The notes under the pieces were generated by a model, which saw only the letters and a program-made list of their open reading frames with translations, was not told the origin of the DNA and did not search any database. Positions 52,843 through 64,000 of a DNA stretch of 64,000 nucleotides are shown piece by piece. The position numbers and the translations under genes were made by a program. The stretch spans positions 27,680-91,679 of the forward strand of contig CANQBD010000002.1 in assembly GCA_947589245.1 (NCBI GenBank), written 5' to 3'. The stretch comes from an uncultured Anaeroplasmataceae bacterium (lineage in GTDB: Bacteria; Bacillota_I; Bacilli_A; Acholeplasmatales; Anaeroplasmataceae). Numbering within the stretch: the first letter of the stretch is position 1; every line of letters starts with the position of its first letter.

Positions 52843-54324
52843 TTACTCCACTAAAATATTTAATAAATCATTTAAACTCTTAATTGTATATGTCGGTTCA
52901 GCAGCAATAATCTTTTCTTTTCTATCGGAATATAATACACCAACAGTGTCTATATTAGCATTTTTACCAGCCAAAATGTCACCAACTCCATCACCAACAT
53001 ACAAGGCTTTTCGACTATTTAAATATTCCATAGCCTTTAAAATACCTTCAGGATCAGGTTTGTGATTTAGCACTTCATCTTCACCAATTACTATTTTTAT
53101 CTTATCAAGCATACCAAACATTTCCAAGCCATGTTCAACTAAATCTTTTTTCTTAGATGATACGACACCAAGCTTATAACCACGACGATCTAGTTTGTGT
53201 ATTAGCGCCTTCGCGCCAGGAAAAGCTGTAACTAGCTCATCATGTTTTCTTATATTAAATTCGCGGTAATAATCAATCATGGCTTGGATTTCTTCTTCAT
53301 TGTCACTATATCTCGAAAAAGTTTCTTTTAAAGATGGCCCAAAAAAAGAATCAAGTTCTTCGTCAGTTAAGATATGATCAGGCCTAAAATGTTCAAAAGT
53401 ATAGACAAAGCTACGATAAATCAAATTTTTAGTATTAAGCAAGGTTCCATCTAAATCAAATAAAATAGTATCATAGCGACCTTCTTTAATCTTAGCCATT
53501 ATATCTGCATAATAGTCTTGAGGCCCAAAGAAACGCTTTGTAATAAGAAAGGCAATACCAGCAACAATAAAAATGACACTCATTAAAATTGAAACAGGAA
53601 TAGGACCAGCCATTAAGATTTCCCCAGCACCACTTTGACTTCTTAGTGATTCGGTAAAAATTCTTACCATGCCATACCAAACTAAATAACCACCAATTAA
53701 ATCACCAGATTTTAATTTCTTAAATTTACGTCTTAAAACAAGCATAATAATTAAACCAACTAAATTTAGTAGTGATTCATATAAAAAGACAGGATGGTAG
53801 AAAGGTCCACCTTGTGGTATTTGCATATTTTCGGTAATAAATTTTGGTAGTAGTGCTTGAAAAAGCTCTGTATTTTGAACCTTAGGTCCATAAAGCTCAT
53901 GATTACAAAAATTTCCCCATCTACCACAAATTTGGCCAATTAGAAAACCAGGAGCCACAACATCTAAAATTCGATACAAAGAAATCTTACGATATCGACA
54001 ATAAAAATAGATTGTTAGAATAGCCACTATTACTCCACCTTGAATAGCAAGACCCGATAATCCATTACCATCAAGCCCTAACACCTGACTAAAGGAATGA
54101 AAACTATCTAAATTAAATAAAACATACCAAATTCTAGCTCCAATGATGGCACAAGGCAATACGATAATTACCCCTGTATAAATGTAGTCACTAGGTATGC
54201 CAATTTTACGACCCTCTATCACACCAGCAACTACCGCTAAAATTACCCCAATTAAAATACAGATTGCATACCAATGAATCTGGAGCCCAAAAAGAGAAAA
54301 ACTGGGATTAATATAATTAAACAT
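52843..54324 (-). CDS. lgt: Fusion of prolipoprotein diacylglyceryl transferase (Lgt) and PpaX-like HAD pyrophosphatase
   Basis: A single 493-residue frame. Residues 1-275 are a full Lgt: seven membrane helices, HWYAICILIGVI, GLAIQGGVI and the signature GRWGNFCNHELYGP (about 130-145), ending in YGMVRIFTESLR. Residues ~283-493 are a HAD phosphatase: ILFDLDGTLLNTKNLI (near 290), VVSSKKKDLVEHGLEMFG, NHKPDPEGILKAM and YVGDGVGDILAGKNA. Lgt lipidates prolipoproteins; PpaX removes pyrophosphate made by HPrK/P. In Bacillus these are separate genes of hprK-lgt-yvoD-ppaX. The Lgt C-terminus is cytoplasmic, so the fused HAD domain would be in the right compartment. It overlaps hprK by one base (TAATG). 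Confidence 0.92.
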   Translation of the reverse strand: MFNYINPSFSLFGLQIHWYAICILIGVILAVVAGVIEGRKIGIPSDYIYTGVIIVLPCAIIGARIWYVLFNLDSFHSFSQVLGLDGNGLSGLAIQGGVIVAILTIYFYCRYRKISLYRILDVVAPGFLIGQICGRWGNFCNHELYGPKVQNTELFQALLPKFITENMQIPQGGPFYHPVFLYESLLNLVGLIIMLVLRRKFKKLKSGDLIGGYLVWYGMVRIFTESLRSQSGAGEILMAGPIPVSILMSVIFIVAGIAFLITKRFFGPQDYYADIMAKIKEGRYDTILFDLDGTLLNTKNLIYRSFVYTFEHFRPDHILTDEELDSFFGPSLKETFSRYSDNEEEIQAMIDYYREFNIRKHDELVTAFPGAKALIHKLDRRGYKLGVVSSKKKDLVEHGLEMFGMLDKIKIVIGEDEVLNHKPDPEGILKAMEYLNSRKALYVGDGVGDILAGKNANIDTVGVLYSDRKEKIIAAEPTYTIKSLNDLLNILVE

Positions 54325-55253
54325 TAATCATCACCACCTTTTGAAGCTTTAGAATCAACTTTTTTAACAAAATCCATTGCAGCAAAATGACCTAAATATT
54401 TAAGTTTTTCATTCATTGCGGCTGATTCAACTAATAATGAAACTGTACGTCCTGGTAAAACAGGTATTGTAATCTTTGTTATTTCAGTATTAAAGTATTT
54501 AATTTTTTGCTCTTCTAAACCTAAGCGATCATAATACTTATCTTCGTCCCAAGCTTCAAGTTCGACAACTAAACGTAAATTTTTTCGCTCACGATAAGCT
54601 CCCGCACCAAACATAGTTACAACATCAACAATACCAATTCCTCTTATTTCCATATAACGCTTTAATAATTCTGGCGCCGTACCAATAAGATTGCCTGGTT
54701 CTTTTTCCATGATCTCAACTAAATCATCGGCAATAAGCTGATGACCACGTTTAATTAAATCTAAGGCAGTTTCTGATTTACCAATACCACTTTTACCAAT
54801 AATTAATGTCCCCATGCCATTAATATCTAGGAATGTGCCATGAACAGAAATTGTTTCAGCCAAATGTTCTTGCAGATAATTATATAATTTGGAAGAGGTT
54901 GGGGTTGTTCTTAAATTACTTTTTAAAACACAAATACCATATTCTTCTCCAAATTTTTTAAAAATTTCAGGAATCATGACATTAGTGCTAAAAACAATAC
55001 AAGGTGGATTACTTTCAAAAATCTTTCTAACATTAGCCTCAATTTTATCAGGAGCTTGCCGACTTAAAAATGTGGCTTCCTTTGAACCAACCAGAATTAC
55101 TCGTTTGGAATCAAAATAATCAAAAAAACCCGTAAACTCTAAACCAGGCCTTGCAATCATATCTTCACTACAATGTCTATTCAAGCCGGCTTTACCAGCT
55201 ATTAGTTCTAATTTATTATCATTCATTATTTTTTTAATTGTTATATGATCCAT
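54324..55253 (-). CDS. hprK: HPr kinase/phosphorylase
   Basis: Bifunctional control enzyme of carbon catabolite repression: phosphorylates HPr Ser46 and reverses it by phosphorolysis, yielding pyrophosphate. The 309-residue protein has Walker A GKSGIGKSETALDLI and the HPrK signature MEIRGIGIVDVVTMFG. The product acts with CcpA; a cre-like site is found at 17634-17647. AGGAGG precedes the ATG. Next genes are the Lgt-PpaX fusion and whiA. Confidence 0.96.
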   Translation of the reverse strand: MDHITIKKIMNDNKLELIAGKAGLNRHCSEDMIARPGLEFTGFFDYFDSKRVILVGSKEATFLSRQAPDKIEANVRKIFESNPPCIVFSTNVMIPEIFKKFGEEYGICVLKSNLRTTPTSSKLYNYLQEHLAETISVHGTFLDINGMGTLIIGKSGIGKSETALDLIKRGHQLIADDLVEIMEKEPGNLIGTAPELLKRYMEIRGIGIVDVVTMFGAGAYRERKNLRLVVELEAWDEDKYYDRLGLEEQKIKYFNTEITKITIPVLPGRTVSLLVESAAMNEKLKYLGHFAAMDFVKKVDSKASKGGDD

Positions 55254-55265
55254 AATAATTGCCTC

Positions 55266-55817
55266 CTAAAACAATAATAATTTCTTAGTCAGATAAAACT
55301 CCCAAAGCGTTACAAATATAGTATCTATAAATAATAAAACGAAAGCTTGTATAACACTTGAACAAACTTTGAAACAAATTGCATCTAAAAAGGCTAAAAT
55401 TAAAATCAAGACTAAATTCAAAAAAACAAAATGCAATAATAAATGCCTAGATTTAATTATATTTAATAGTAAATCTATCAAACGATGAGATACAAATAAA
55501 ATTGCTGATACAATTGGTATAATATATAACAGCCTTAAAGGATTAGTTACACTTAAAAAAGGATAACTAAATCCCAATACAGCACCTGTACTTATAGTAT
55601 AAAGAATGTAACTCAAAATGATAAAGAAAATTTTTTTAAGATAATATTTAACAAAATACGTCTGATTTTCCTCACCATTAAGCATCTTATTTAAATAATC
55701 AATCATTCTTTCTAATTGTTCATAATCGCCATCAGGATTTTCCTTTTTCAAATCTTCAAGCTGTTGTTGGAAATTTTCAAGACTGCGTAAAATTTCATTT
55801 TTTTTATCATCACGCAA
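55266..55817 (-). CDS. Membrane protein of unknown function upstream of hprK
   Basis: A 183-residue protein with a charged N-terminal helical region (about 1-50, SLENFQQQLEDLKKEN) and four membrane helices in the remainder. No family recognised. TTG start at 55817 behind GGAGGAGATG. Only 12 bases separate it from hprK, so it probably opens the hprK-lgt/ppaX-whiA-acpS transcript. No function inferred. Confidence 0.6.
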   Translation of the reverse strand: MRDDKKNEILRSLENFQQQLEDLKKENPDGDYEQLERMIDYLNKMLNGEENQTYFVKYYLKKIFFIILSYILYTISTGAVLGFSYPFLSVTNPLRLLYIIPIVSAILFVSHRLIDLLLNIIKSRHLLLHFVFLNLVLILILAFLDAICFKVCSSVIQAFVLLFIDTIFVTLWEFYLTKKLLLF

Positions 55818-55906
55818 ACGAAATCATCTCCTCCAAAAAAACTTTTACATTTTATTATATAATAATAATTACAAATAAGCAAATATTTAAATGCAGTCCA
55901 TATTAA

Positions 55907-55932
55907 GCAAAATGACTGTGAAGCCACAGTCA
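55907..55932 (-). terminator. Terminator of ligA-uvrA
   Basis: TGACTGTG, loop GCTT, CACAGTCA, then TTTTG on the minus strand, partly before the uvrA stop region. The T-run is short. Confidence 0.65.
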
Positions 55933-55939
55933 ATTTTAC

Positions 55940-58753
55940 TTATTTTTCTAATAAAGGTTTTAAATATTTTGCCGTGTATGAATTAGGCACCTTAATCAAT
56001 TCTTCTGGTGTGCCTTCAAATAACACTGTCCCACCCTTATTACCACCTTCAGGACCTAAATCAATAATATAATCGGCTAATTTAATAACATCTAAATTAT
56101 GTTCAATAATAATGACAGTGGCGCCTGCATCTGCAATACGGGAAATAACTTGCATCAAACGCTTAATATCATCAGTATGTAAGCCGGTTGTTGGTTCATC
56201 TAAAATATAAAGCGTCTTAGGTGTAATCTTTGAATGAAGCTCATAGGCTAACTTAACTCTTTGGGCCTCACCACCTGACAAAGTAGTTGAAGATTGACCT
56301 AGCTTAATGTAACCTAAACCAACATCATAAATTGTTTGAAGTTTAGATTTAATCTTGGGAATAGACTTAAAAAATTCTAGGGCATCTTCAATTGTCATAT
56401 CCAAAACATCAGCAATACTCTTATTTTTAAACTTAATATCGAGAGTTTCCTGTTGGAAACGACTACCATGACAAACTTCACAAGGAACAAAAACATCAGG
56501 TAAGAAATGCATTGATATCCTCTTTACACCATCTCCATAACAAGCCTCACAACGACCACATTTAACATTGAAGGAAAAACGAGATTTGTCATAACCTTTA
56601 ATTTTGGCATCAGTTGTTTGACTAAATAAATCCCTTATGTCATCAAAAACACCTGTATAAGTTGCTGGATTACTGCGAGGAGTCCTGCCAATTGGCTGTT
56701 GAGAAATATGAACAATTCGATCAATATTTTCCAAGCCTTCTATTTTCTTAACTTGACCAGGTTGAACCTTTTTGGCAGAATAAAGCTTGACATAGGCATT
56801 TTTATATAAAACTTCATTAACCAAAGTTGATTTCCCCGAACCAGAAACACCTGTCACACAAGTAATAACTCCTAATGGAAATGTCACATTAATATTCTTT
56901 AAATTATTTTCTTTAGCACCAATTATTTTTAAACATTTTTTAGATATTTTTCTTCTTTCTTTAGGTACTTCAATTTTCATCCTACCTGTCAAGTAAGCCC
57001 CAGTTATACTTTTTTCACAAGCCATTACCTCTTCTGGAGTGCCACTTACAATAACCTCACCACCATGAACACCAGCTCTTGGACCAATATCTACTAAATA
57101 ATCACAAGATTTCATTGTTTCTTCATCATGTTCCACAACAATTAAAGTATTACCTAAATCACGCATTTCCTTTAGTGTTTCAATCAGCTTCGCATTATCT
57201 CTTTGGTGTAAGCCAATAGATGGCTCATCTAAAACATATAATACCCCAGTTAAACGTGACCCTATTTGAGTTGCCAATCTGATTCTTTGAGCTTCACCAC
57301 CAGATAAAGTTTCAGCACTCCGACTTAATGTCAAATATTCTAGACCAACATTTTTTAAGAACAATAGGCGATCACAAATTTCTTTAATAGCTAACCGAGA
57401 AATGACCATTTTTTCTTCACTAAGCTTTAAATTATTGAACCAATTATATAATTCTTCAATTGACATCTCACAAACATCATTAATGTTTTTACCATCAATA
57501 AAAATATTTAAAACACTAGGATTAAGCCTAGCACCTTTACAGCTTTGACATTGATATTCAACCATATAGCCTTCAATCCAATCTCTAATCCAATCACTAT
57601 TAGTTTCAATATATCTTCTTTGAAAATTAGTGATGATGCCTTCAAAAAATTCCCTCTTGTCATGATTACGACCACTTGTTGAGCGCATCTTAAAATCAAT
57701 CATATCTTTAGAACCATAAAGAATTGTTTTCTTATGCTCTTCTGGCAAATCTTTGAAAGGTATATTCATGTCTATTCCATAAAACTTACAAGTCTGTTCA
57801 AGCATCAAATTATTTAAATTATCTTTTTCTTGATTCTTATAAGGTAAGATACAATTGTTATTAATGGACTTTTCAGCATCAATAACTAAGTCTTCTGAAA
57901 CAGTTAGCTTTTTACCCAAACCATTACAATCAGGACAAGCCCCAAGTGGACTATTAAAAGAAAATAATCTTGGCTCTAAAGAGGCTAATGAATAACCACA
58001 TTCAGGACAAGCATGAACTGTCGAATAAAAGCTAGTCACATCATCACAAACAACCTGAACATAGCCTTTAGAAAATTTCACTGCCAATTCAACAGCTTCA
58101 GCAATTCTGCTTCTAACGCCTTCTTTAATAATTAATCTTTCAACGACAATATCAATTGTATGCTTTTTATTTTTATCTAATTTTATTTCACTATCTAATT
58201 CAACCATTTCGCCATCAACAATAGCTCTAACAAAACCTTCTTGAAGATATTTAGCTAAAACATTCTTATGTTCACCTTTTTCTCTAAAAACTACTGGTGA
58301 TGTGATAAAAATTTTAGAACCATTTTTCATTTCTAAAATCTTATTGACAATTTGTTCATTAGAAAAAGAAGAGATAGGCACATGATGAGTTGGACAGTAA
58401 GGTGTTCCTATTCTCGCAAAAAGTACACGTAAATAATCATAAATTTCCGTTACTGTACCAACAGTTGAACGAGGGTTATGACTGGCAGATTTTTGATCAA
58501 TAGAAATAGCCGGTGAAAGACCTTCAATACTATCAACATCAGGTTTATCCATTGAACCAATAAATTGTCTAGCATAGCTTGATAAACTTTCAACAAAACG
58601 CCTTTGTCCTTCTTGATAAATAGTATCAAAAGCTAGTGAAGATTTACCAGAACCAGATAAGCCTGTCATAACTATTAATTTATTTTTAGGTAATTCTAGT
58701 GAAATATTTTTTAAATTATTTTCTCTAGCACCCTTAACAATTATCTTATCCAT
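55940..58753 (-). CDS. uvrA: Excinuclease ABC subunit A
   Basis: Damage-recognition ATPase of nucleotide excision repair, 937 residues. Two ABC modules with Walker A GLSGSGKSS and GVSGSGKST, two signatures LSGGEAQRIRLA and LSGGEAQRVKLA, and zinc-binding clusters CPECG...CPDCNG and CGRCEAC...CEVCHG. ATG at 58753 is preceded by TAGGAG; an upstream ATG at 58789 lacks a ribosome binding site. uvrB is not adjacent; ligA is upstream, so this repair pairing differs from uvrB-uvrA in many Bacillota. Confidence 0.97.
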   Translation of the reverse strand: MDKIIVKGARENNLKNISLELPKNKLIVMTGLSGSGKSSLAFDTIYQEGQRRFVESLSSYARQFIGSMDKPDVDSIEGLSPAISIDQKSASHNPRSTVGTVTEIYDYLRVLFARIGTPYCPTHHVPISSFSNEQIVNKILEMKNGSKIFITSPVVFREKGEHKNVLAKYLQEGFVRAIVDGEMVELDSEIKLDKNKKHTIDIVVERLIIKEGVRSRIAEAVELAVKFSKGYVQVVCDDVTSFYSTVHACPECGYSLASLEPRLFSFNSPLGACPDCNGLGKKLTVSEDLVIDAEKSINNNCILPYKNQEKDNLNNLMLEQTCKFYGIDMNIPFKDLPEEHKKTILYGSKDMIDFKMRSTSGRNHDKREFFEGIITNFQRRYIETNSDWIRDWIEGYMVEYQCQSCKGARLNPSVLNIFIDGKNINDVCEMSIEELYNWFNNLKLSEEKMVISRLAIKEICDRLLFLKNVGLEYLTLSRSAETLSGGEAQRIRLATQIGSRLTGVLYVLDEPSIGLHQRDNAKLIETLKEMRDLGNTLIVVEHDEETMKSCDYLVDIGPRAGVHGGEVIVSGTPEEVMACEKSITGAYLTGRMKIEVPKERRKISKKCLKIIGAKENNLKNINVTFPLGVITCVTGVSGSGKSTLVNEVLYKNAYVKLYSAKKVQPGQVKKIEGLENIDRIVHISQQPIGRTPRSNPATYTGVFDDIRDLFSQTTDAKIKGYDKSRFSFNVKCGRCEACYGDGVKRISMHFLPDVFVPCEVCHGSRFQQETLDIKFKNKSIADVLDMTIEDALEFFKSIPKIKSKLQTIYDVGLGYIKLGQSSTTLSGGEAQRVKLAYELHSKITPKTLYILDEPTTGLHTDDIKRLMQVISRIADAGATVIIIEHNLDVIKLADYIIDLGPEGGNKGGTVLFEGTPEELIKVPNSYTAKYLKPLLEK

Positions 58754-58799
58754 AATAATTTCTCCTATATACTTTTTATGGTATATCAACTTTTTACTA

Positions 58800-60785
<1,986 letters not shown>

Positions 60786-60816
60786 TCACATGTGTTATTT
60801 CTCAAATATTATTTTT

Positions 60817-60825
60817 ATTATACCA
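60817..60825 (-). promoter_or_regulatory. Extended -10 promoter of ligA
   Basis: TGGTATAAT, 40 bases before the start. No clear -35. Confidence 0.6.
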
Positions 60826-60875
60826 TAAAATAGTAAAATTTAGACTATAAGAATGCTAGATAATCTAATATATTT

Positions 60876-60906
60876 ACAAAAAAAACTAGAGATTTATCAT
60901 CTCCAG
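60876..60906 (-). terminator. Terminator of nrdDG
   Basis: CTGGAGAT, loop GATAA, ATCTCTAG (one G-U pair), then TTTTTTTT on the minus strand. Confidence 0.85.
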
Positions 60907-60919
60907 CTTTTAAATTTTT

Positions 60920-61438
60920 TTATAAATTTAACAAAGATATTTCTTTATTATTGATTGTCTTTTGAACATCAATAAGACGTTGGTTTGATGACCCTCTAAA
61001 CTTCAAGGTAATGTCCTTTAATTCTTCTATAAACTTGCCATCAACAATAACATCAAACATAGCTATAATTTCTTTGGTTATTGGCGTATTAGCTTTATCC
61101 AAAGTTAAATCAGCATTTAAAGTAAAACCCGTATAACACCAAATATCTTTATTAGGTACTTCTTTTTTTACTCTCTTTAAAAAATCATATAAACCATATT
61201 GATTAGCTGGCTCTAAAGGCTCTCCACCAAGTAATGACAAACCAGAAATATAAGGATTTTTTAAAGATGCAATAATTTCGTCCTCTACTTCTTTAGTAAA
61301 TGGTGACCCATAATTAAAATCCCAAGCAATGCTATTAAAGCAGTTTTTACAATGATGAGTACAACCACTAACAAATAATGATACTCTAACACCTAAACCA
61401 TTGGCAATATCATATTTTTTAATTGAGGCATAATTCAT
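60920..61438 (-). CDS. nrdG: Anaerobic ribonucleotide reductase-activating protein NrdG
   Basis: Radical SAM activase that installs the glycyl radical in NrdD, 172 residues. The 4Fe-4S motif is CTHHCKNCFN (CxxxCxxC), with GGEPLEPANQ later. A longer frame from 61513 overlaps nrdD coding; the ATG at 61438 overlaps the nrdD stop (TAATG) and gives the normal N-terminus NYASIKKYDIANGLGVR. Second gene of nrdDG. Confidence 0.95.
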   Translation of the reverse strand: MNYASIKKYDIANGLGVRVSLFVSGCTHHCKNCFNSIAWDFNYGSPFTKEVEDEIIASLKNPYISGLSLLGGEPLEPANQYGLYDFLKRVKKEVPNKDIWCYTGFTLNADLTLDKANTPITKEIIAMFDVIVDGKFIEELKDITLKFRGSSNQRLIDVQKTINNKEISLLNL

Positions 61439-63600
61439 TATAAATGAAGCACTCTTTCTTTGATTTCTTGAGTTCGACCTTGATTCCAAAACTGCGTTCC
61501 AATATAACCACAAGTACGCCGCGCTACATTAAGCTTATTTTGATCATGGTTACCACAATTTGGACATTGCCAAATTAATTTATCATCTGCATCACTGACA
61601 ATTTGAATCTCACCATCATAGCCACATACTTGACAATAATCGCTCTTTGTATTTAATTCAGCATACATAATAGTTTCATATATATGATGCATTAAAGCTA
61701 AAACAGCTGGAATATTATTTTGCATATTTGGCACTTCCACATAGCTAACAGCACCACCAGGTGATAGTTTTTGAAATTTAGATTCAAATGTTAATTTGCT
61801 AAACGCATCAATTTCTTCTCTAACATTAACATGATAGCTATTAGTAATATAGTTTTTATCAGTGACACCAGGAATAATACCAAAACGTTTTTGTAAGGCT
61901 TTGGCAAATTTATAAGTTGTTGACTCAAGTGGGGTACCATAGACACTAAAGCCAATACTTGTTTGAGCCTTCCATTTATCACAAGCATCATTTAAATGTT
62001 GCATAATTTCTAAACCTAATTTAGAACCGGCCTCCGTAGTATGAGTGTCCCCCGTTAAATACTTAACACACTCACTTAAGCCAGCATAACCTAAAGAAAT
62101 AGTTGAATAACCATTTAATAATAGCTTATCAATAACTTCACCCTTCTTAAGTCTAGCAAGACCACCATATTGCCATAAAATTGGAGCCACATCAGAAGGT
62201 GTACCTAATAATCGTTTATGGCGACACATTAAAGCACGATAACATAATTCTAACCGCTCATCCATGATTTCCCAGAACTTTTTAATATCGCCACCAGAAG
62301 AACAAGCTACATCAACTAAATTTAAAGTTACAACACCCTGATTAAAACGGCCATAAAATTTAGGCTGATTATTTTCATCCTTATAAACACTTAAGAAAGA
62401 ACGACACCCCATGCAAGGATAACAATTACCATCCTTAAGATTCATCATTACCTTTTCAGAAATGTAATCTGGAACTAAGCGTTTTGCTGAGCACTTAGCA
62501 GCTAATTCAGATAGATAATAATATTTAGATCCTGGAATGATATTATTTTCTTCAAGAACATAAATTAATTTAGGAAAGGCTGGAGTAATATAAACACCCT
62601 TTTCATTTTTAACACCTAAAATTCTTTGTTCAAGCATTTCTTCAATAATCATTGCAAGGTCATCTCTTAATCGACCCTCAGCAACTTCATTTAAATACAT
62701 AAATACCGTGACAAAAGGTGCTTGACCATTAGTTGTCATTAAAGTTACAACTTGGTATTGAATCATCTGGCAACCCTTTTTAATTTCTTTTCGAACACGC
62801 ATTTCAGCAATTTCTTTAATTTTCTCATCATCAAGTTCTAAACCCTGAGAAGTAAACTCTTCTTTAACCTCTTTAATTAGCTTTTGACGAGAAATATCAA
62901 CAAATGGCGCTAAGTGTGATAAAGTAATTGATTGACCACCATATTGACTAGATGCCACTTGAGCAATAATCTGAGTAGCAACATTACAAGCTGTGGAAAA
63001 GCTCTTTGGCTTCTCAATCATTGTCTCACTTATTACTGTGCCATTCTGAAGCATATCCTCTAGATTGACCAAACAACAATTATGCATATGCTGAGCAAAG
63101 TAATCAGCATCATGAAAATGAATAATACCTTCTTCATGAGCCTTTACTACATCTTCAGGCAATAAGAAACGCTTAGTTATATCCTTACTAACCTCACCAG
63201 CCATATAATCTCTTTGAACACTATTAACGGTTGGATTCTTATTTGAATTTTCTTGTTTAACCTCTTCATTATTACATTCGATAAGACTTAATATTTGTTC
63301 ATCTGTAGAATTTGATTTACGAATTAAAGCTCTTTTGTAACGATACGTAATATACTTACGGGCTACTTCAAAAGCGTTAACGCGCATTAATTCATTTTCG
63401 ACTAAATTTTGGATTTCTTCAACATTAAGAGCATGCTTAGCTTTTTTACAAAGCTTAGATACATTTTCAGAAAGCTCTAAAATAGTTTCTTCGCTTAACT
63501 TATCCTTATCCAGAACTTCAGAGTTAGCTTTTTCGATTGCTTCAATTATTTTATCTTTATCAAATCGAACTTCAGTTCCGCTTCTTTTGATGATTTTCAT
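61438..63600 (-). CDS. nrdD: Anaerobic (class III) ribonucleoside-triphosphate reductase
   Basis: Makes deoxyribonucleotides without oxygen, 720 residues. N-terminal ATP cone (IIKRSGTEVRFDKDKIIEAI), the HFHDADYF and HNCCLVNLEDML regions, MGCRSFL, zinc site CQVCGYDG...CPNCGN, and the C-terminal glycyl radical loop RRTCGYIGTQF. ATG at 63600 has GAGGAGG upstream; the 63621 frame start lacks support. An extended -10 promoter and an inverted repeat lie upstream. No aerobic RNR genes are in the window. Confidence 0.97.
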   Translation of the reverse strand: MKIIKRSGTEVRFDKDKIIEAIEKANSEVLDKDKLSEETILELSENVSKLCKKAKHALNVEEIQNLVENELMRVNAFEVARKYITYRYKRALIRKSNSTDEQILSLIECNNEEVKQENSNKNPTVNSVQRDYMAGEVSKDITKRFLLPEDVVKAHEEGIIHFHDADYFAQHMHNCCLVNLEDMLQNGTVISETMIEKPKSFSTACNVATQIIAQVASSQYGGQSITLSHLAPFVDISRQKLIKEVKEEFTSQGLELDDEKIKEIAEMRVRKEIKKGCQMIQYQVVTLMTTNGQAPFVTVFMYLNEVAEGRLRDDLAMIIEEMLEQRILGVKNEKGVYITPAFPKLIYVLEENNIIPGSKYYYLSELAAKCSAKRLVPDYISEKVMMNLKDGNCYPCMGCRSFLSVYKDENNQPKFYGRFNQGVVTLNLVDVACSSGGDIKKFWEIMDERLELCYRALMCRHKRLLGTPSDVAPILWQYGGLARLKKGEVIDKLLLNGYSTISLGYAGLSECVKYLTGDTHTTEAGSKLGLEIMQHLNDACDKWKAQTSIGFSVYGTPLESTTYKFAKALQKRFGIIPGVTDKNYITNSYHVNVREEIDAFSKLTFESKFQKLSPGGAVSYVEVPNMQNNIPAVLALMHHIYETIMYAELNTKSDYCQVCGYDGEIQIVSDADDKLIWQCPNCGNHDQNKLNVARRTCGYIGTQFWNQGRTQEIKERVLHL

Positions 63601-63637
63601 AGACACTACCTCCTCTTTCAAATATCGTCTTATACTT

Positions 63638-63658
63638 CTAATCGTAAATGTAGATTAG
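63638..63658. promoter_or_regulatory. Inverted repeat at the nrdDG transcription start
   Basis: CTAATC...GATTAG with nine bases between, directly downstream of the nrdDG -10. It does not match the NrdR box. A control site or short leader hairpin are both possible. Confidence 0.35.
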
Positions 63659-63662
63659 CCAT

Positions 63663-63671
63663 ATTATAGCA
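63663..63671 (-). promoter_or_regulatory. Extended -10 promoter of nrdDG
   Basis: TGCTATAAT, 63 bases before the nrdD start. No good -35 is visible. Confidence 0.6.
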
Positions 63672-64000
63672 CACATAAAAAGAGAAAAAATACCTAAAAT
63701 GCTATTATTATATGTATTGTTTTTTTCATTGCCTTTCATAAAAAAAAATAATAATTTAACCCCTTGACAAGTTAAAAGTAAAATTAACTTTACGCAAAAA
63801 AAGCCTTTTTTACAAATAATCTCCTATTTTTCCATAATAACTATAAATTTTATTTATAATAGAATTTTTGATAAAGAAGAAAAAAGCCTTAAAGCCTCTT
63901 TCTGTAAAAGAGTTACTTTAAAGAGTAATATAATTTTTTGTGGGGTTTTAAATAAGCTTTACCAAATTAGGGGGTAAAAGAAAGAATTTAGAGCCTCACT
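63672..64000. other. AT-rich intergenic end of the window with no supported gene
   Basis: No coding frame is convincing. It holds an inverted repeat AAGTTAA-N8-TTAACTT (63769-63790) abutting TTGACA (63764-63769), a possible plus-strand -10 TATAAT (63855-63860), direct AAGCCT-type repeats, and a CTTTACC/GGTAAAAG hairpin near 63957-63979. A gene starting or ending to the right of the window may explain these. Confidence 0.5.

Noticed and set aside
63880..63990. Riboswitch or T-box near the right edge
   Set aside because: Hairpins can be drawn, but no known aptamer core or T-box bulge is recognisable and the downstream gene is outside the window.

Overview
This is a low-G+C Bacillota (Bacilli-type) chromosome segment. 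The evidence is a PolC-type replicase, HPr kinase next to lgt, WhiA, the sufCDSUB order, AcpS beside a YdcC-like lipoprotein, strong AGGAGG/AGGTG ribosome binding sites and extended -10 promoters. TGA is used as a stop (for example in sufD and the PucR-like gene), so the Mollicutes code 4 does not apply. The cell makes peptidoglycan (ddl, a MurF-like ligase) and is probably an anaerobe or facultative anaerobe (class III ribonucleotide reductase). A mucin-type M60 peptidase and a galacturonate operon suggest a host-associated, probably gut, member of the Erysipelotrichia-like Bacilli. A CotD-like coat protein, a YjcZ-like 30-residue protein and a YdcC-like lipoprotein hint at sporulation or spore ancestry. 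Species cannot be named from the sequence alone.

Layout. 1-720: rplK-rplA with two matching L1-recognition structures. 720-7811: udk with a giant surface M60 peptidase, cinA/pncC, a CotD-like gene and a Bax-inhibitor-1 family protein. 7815-16443: polC and a membrane protein, then a radical SAM protein on the other strand converging on a catalytically dead leucyl-tRNA synthetase paralogue, then acpP. 16484-22557: solitary sugar ABC ATPase, PucR-like and RDD genes, a cell-wall trio (alpha/beta hydrolase, membrane MurF-like ligase, Ddl), and an XRE regulator. 22701-28841: DUF2130 protein and the SUF iron-sulfur operon. 28850-33714: FUSC/pseudo-HAD protein, leuS and two small membrane proteins. 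33738-38210: uxaB-uxaA-uxaC. 38233-41159: MATE pump, rlmH, walJ-like, YjcZ-like. 41273-47245: two giant PrsA/SurA-like lipoproteins, the only long plus-strand block. 47255-55817: tex, a thioredoxin-fold-like membrane protein, YdcC-like, DUF378, acpS, whiA, an lgt-ppaX fusion, hprK and a membrane protein. 55940-63671: uvrA, ligA, nrdG, nrdD.

Most genes lie on the minus strand in short operons with Rho-independent terminators. The observations most worth following are the intact but catalytically dead LeuRS paralogue (14094-16103), the parvulin pair in which one member keeps and the other has lost the two conserved histidines (41346-47194), the Lgt-PpaX fusion beside hprK, and the MurF-like ligase whose UDP-binding domain is replaced by membrane segments, in an operon whose first gene seems to use an AUU start. 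No CRISPR array, tRNA, rRNA, insertion sequence, prophage or classical defence locus was seen.
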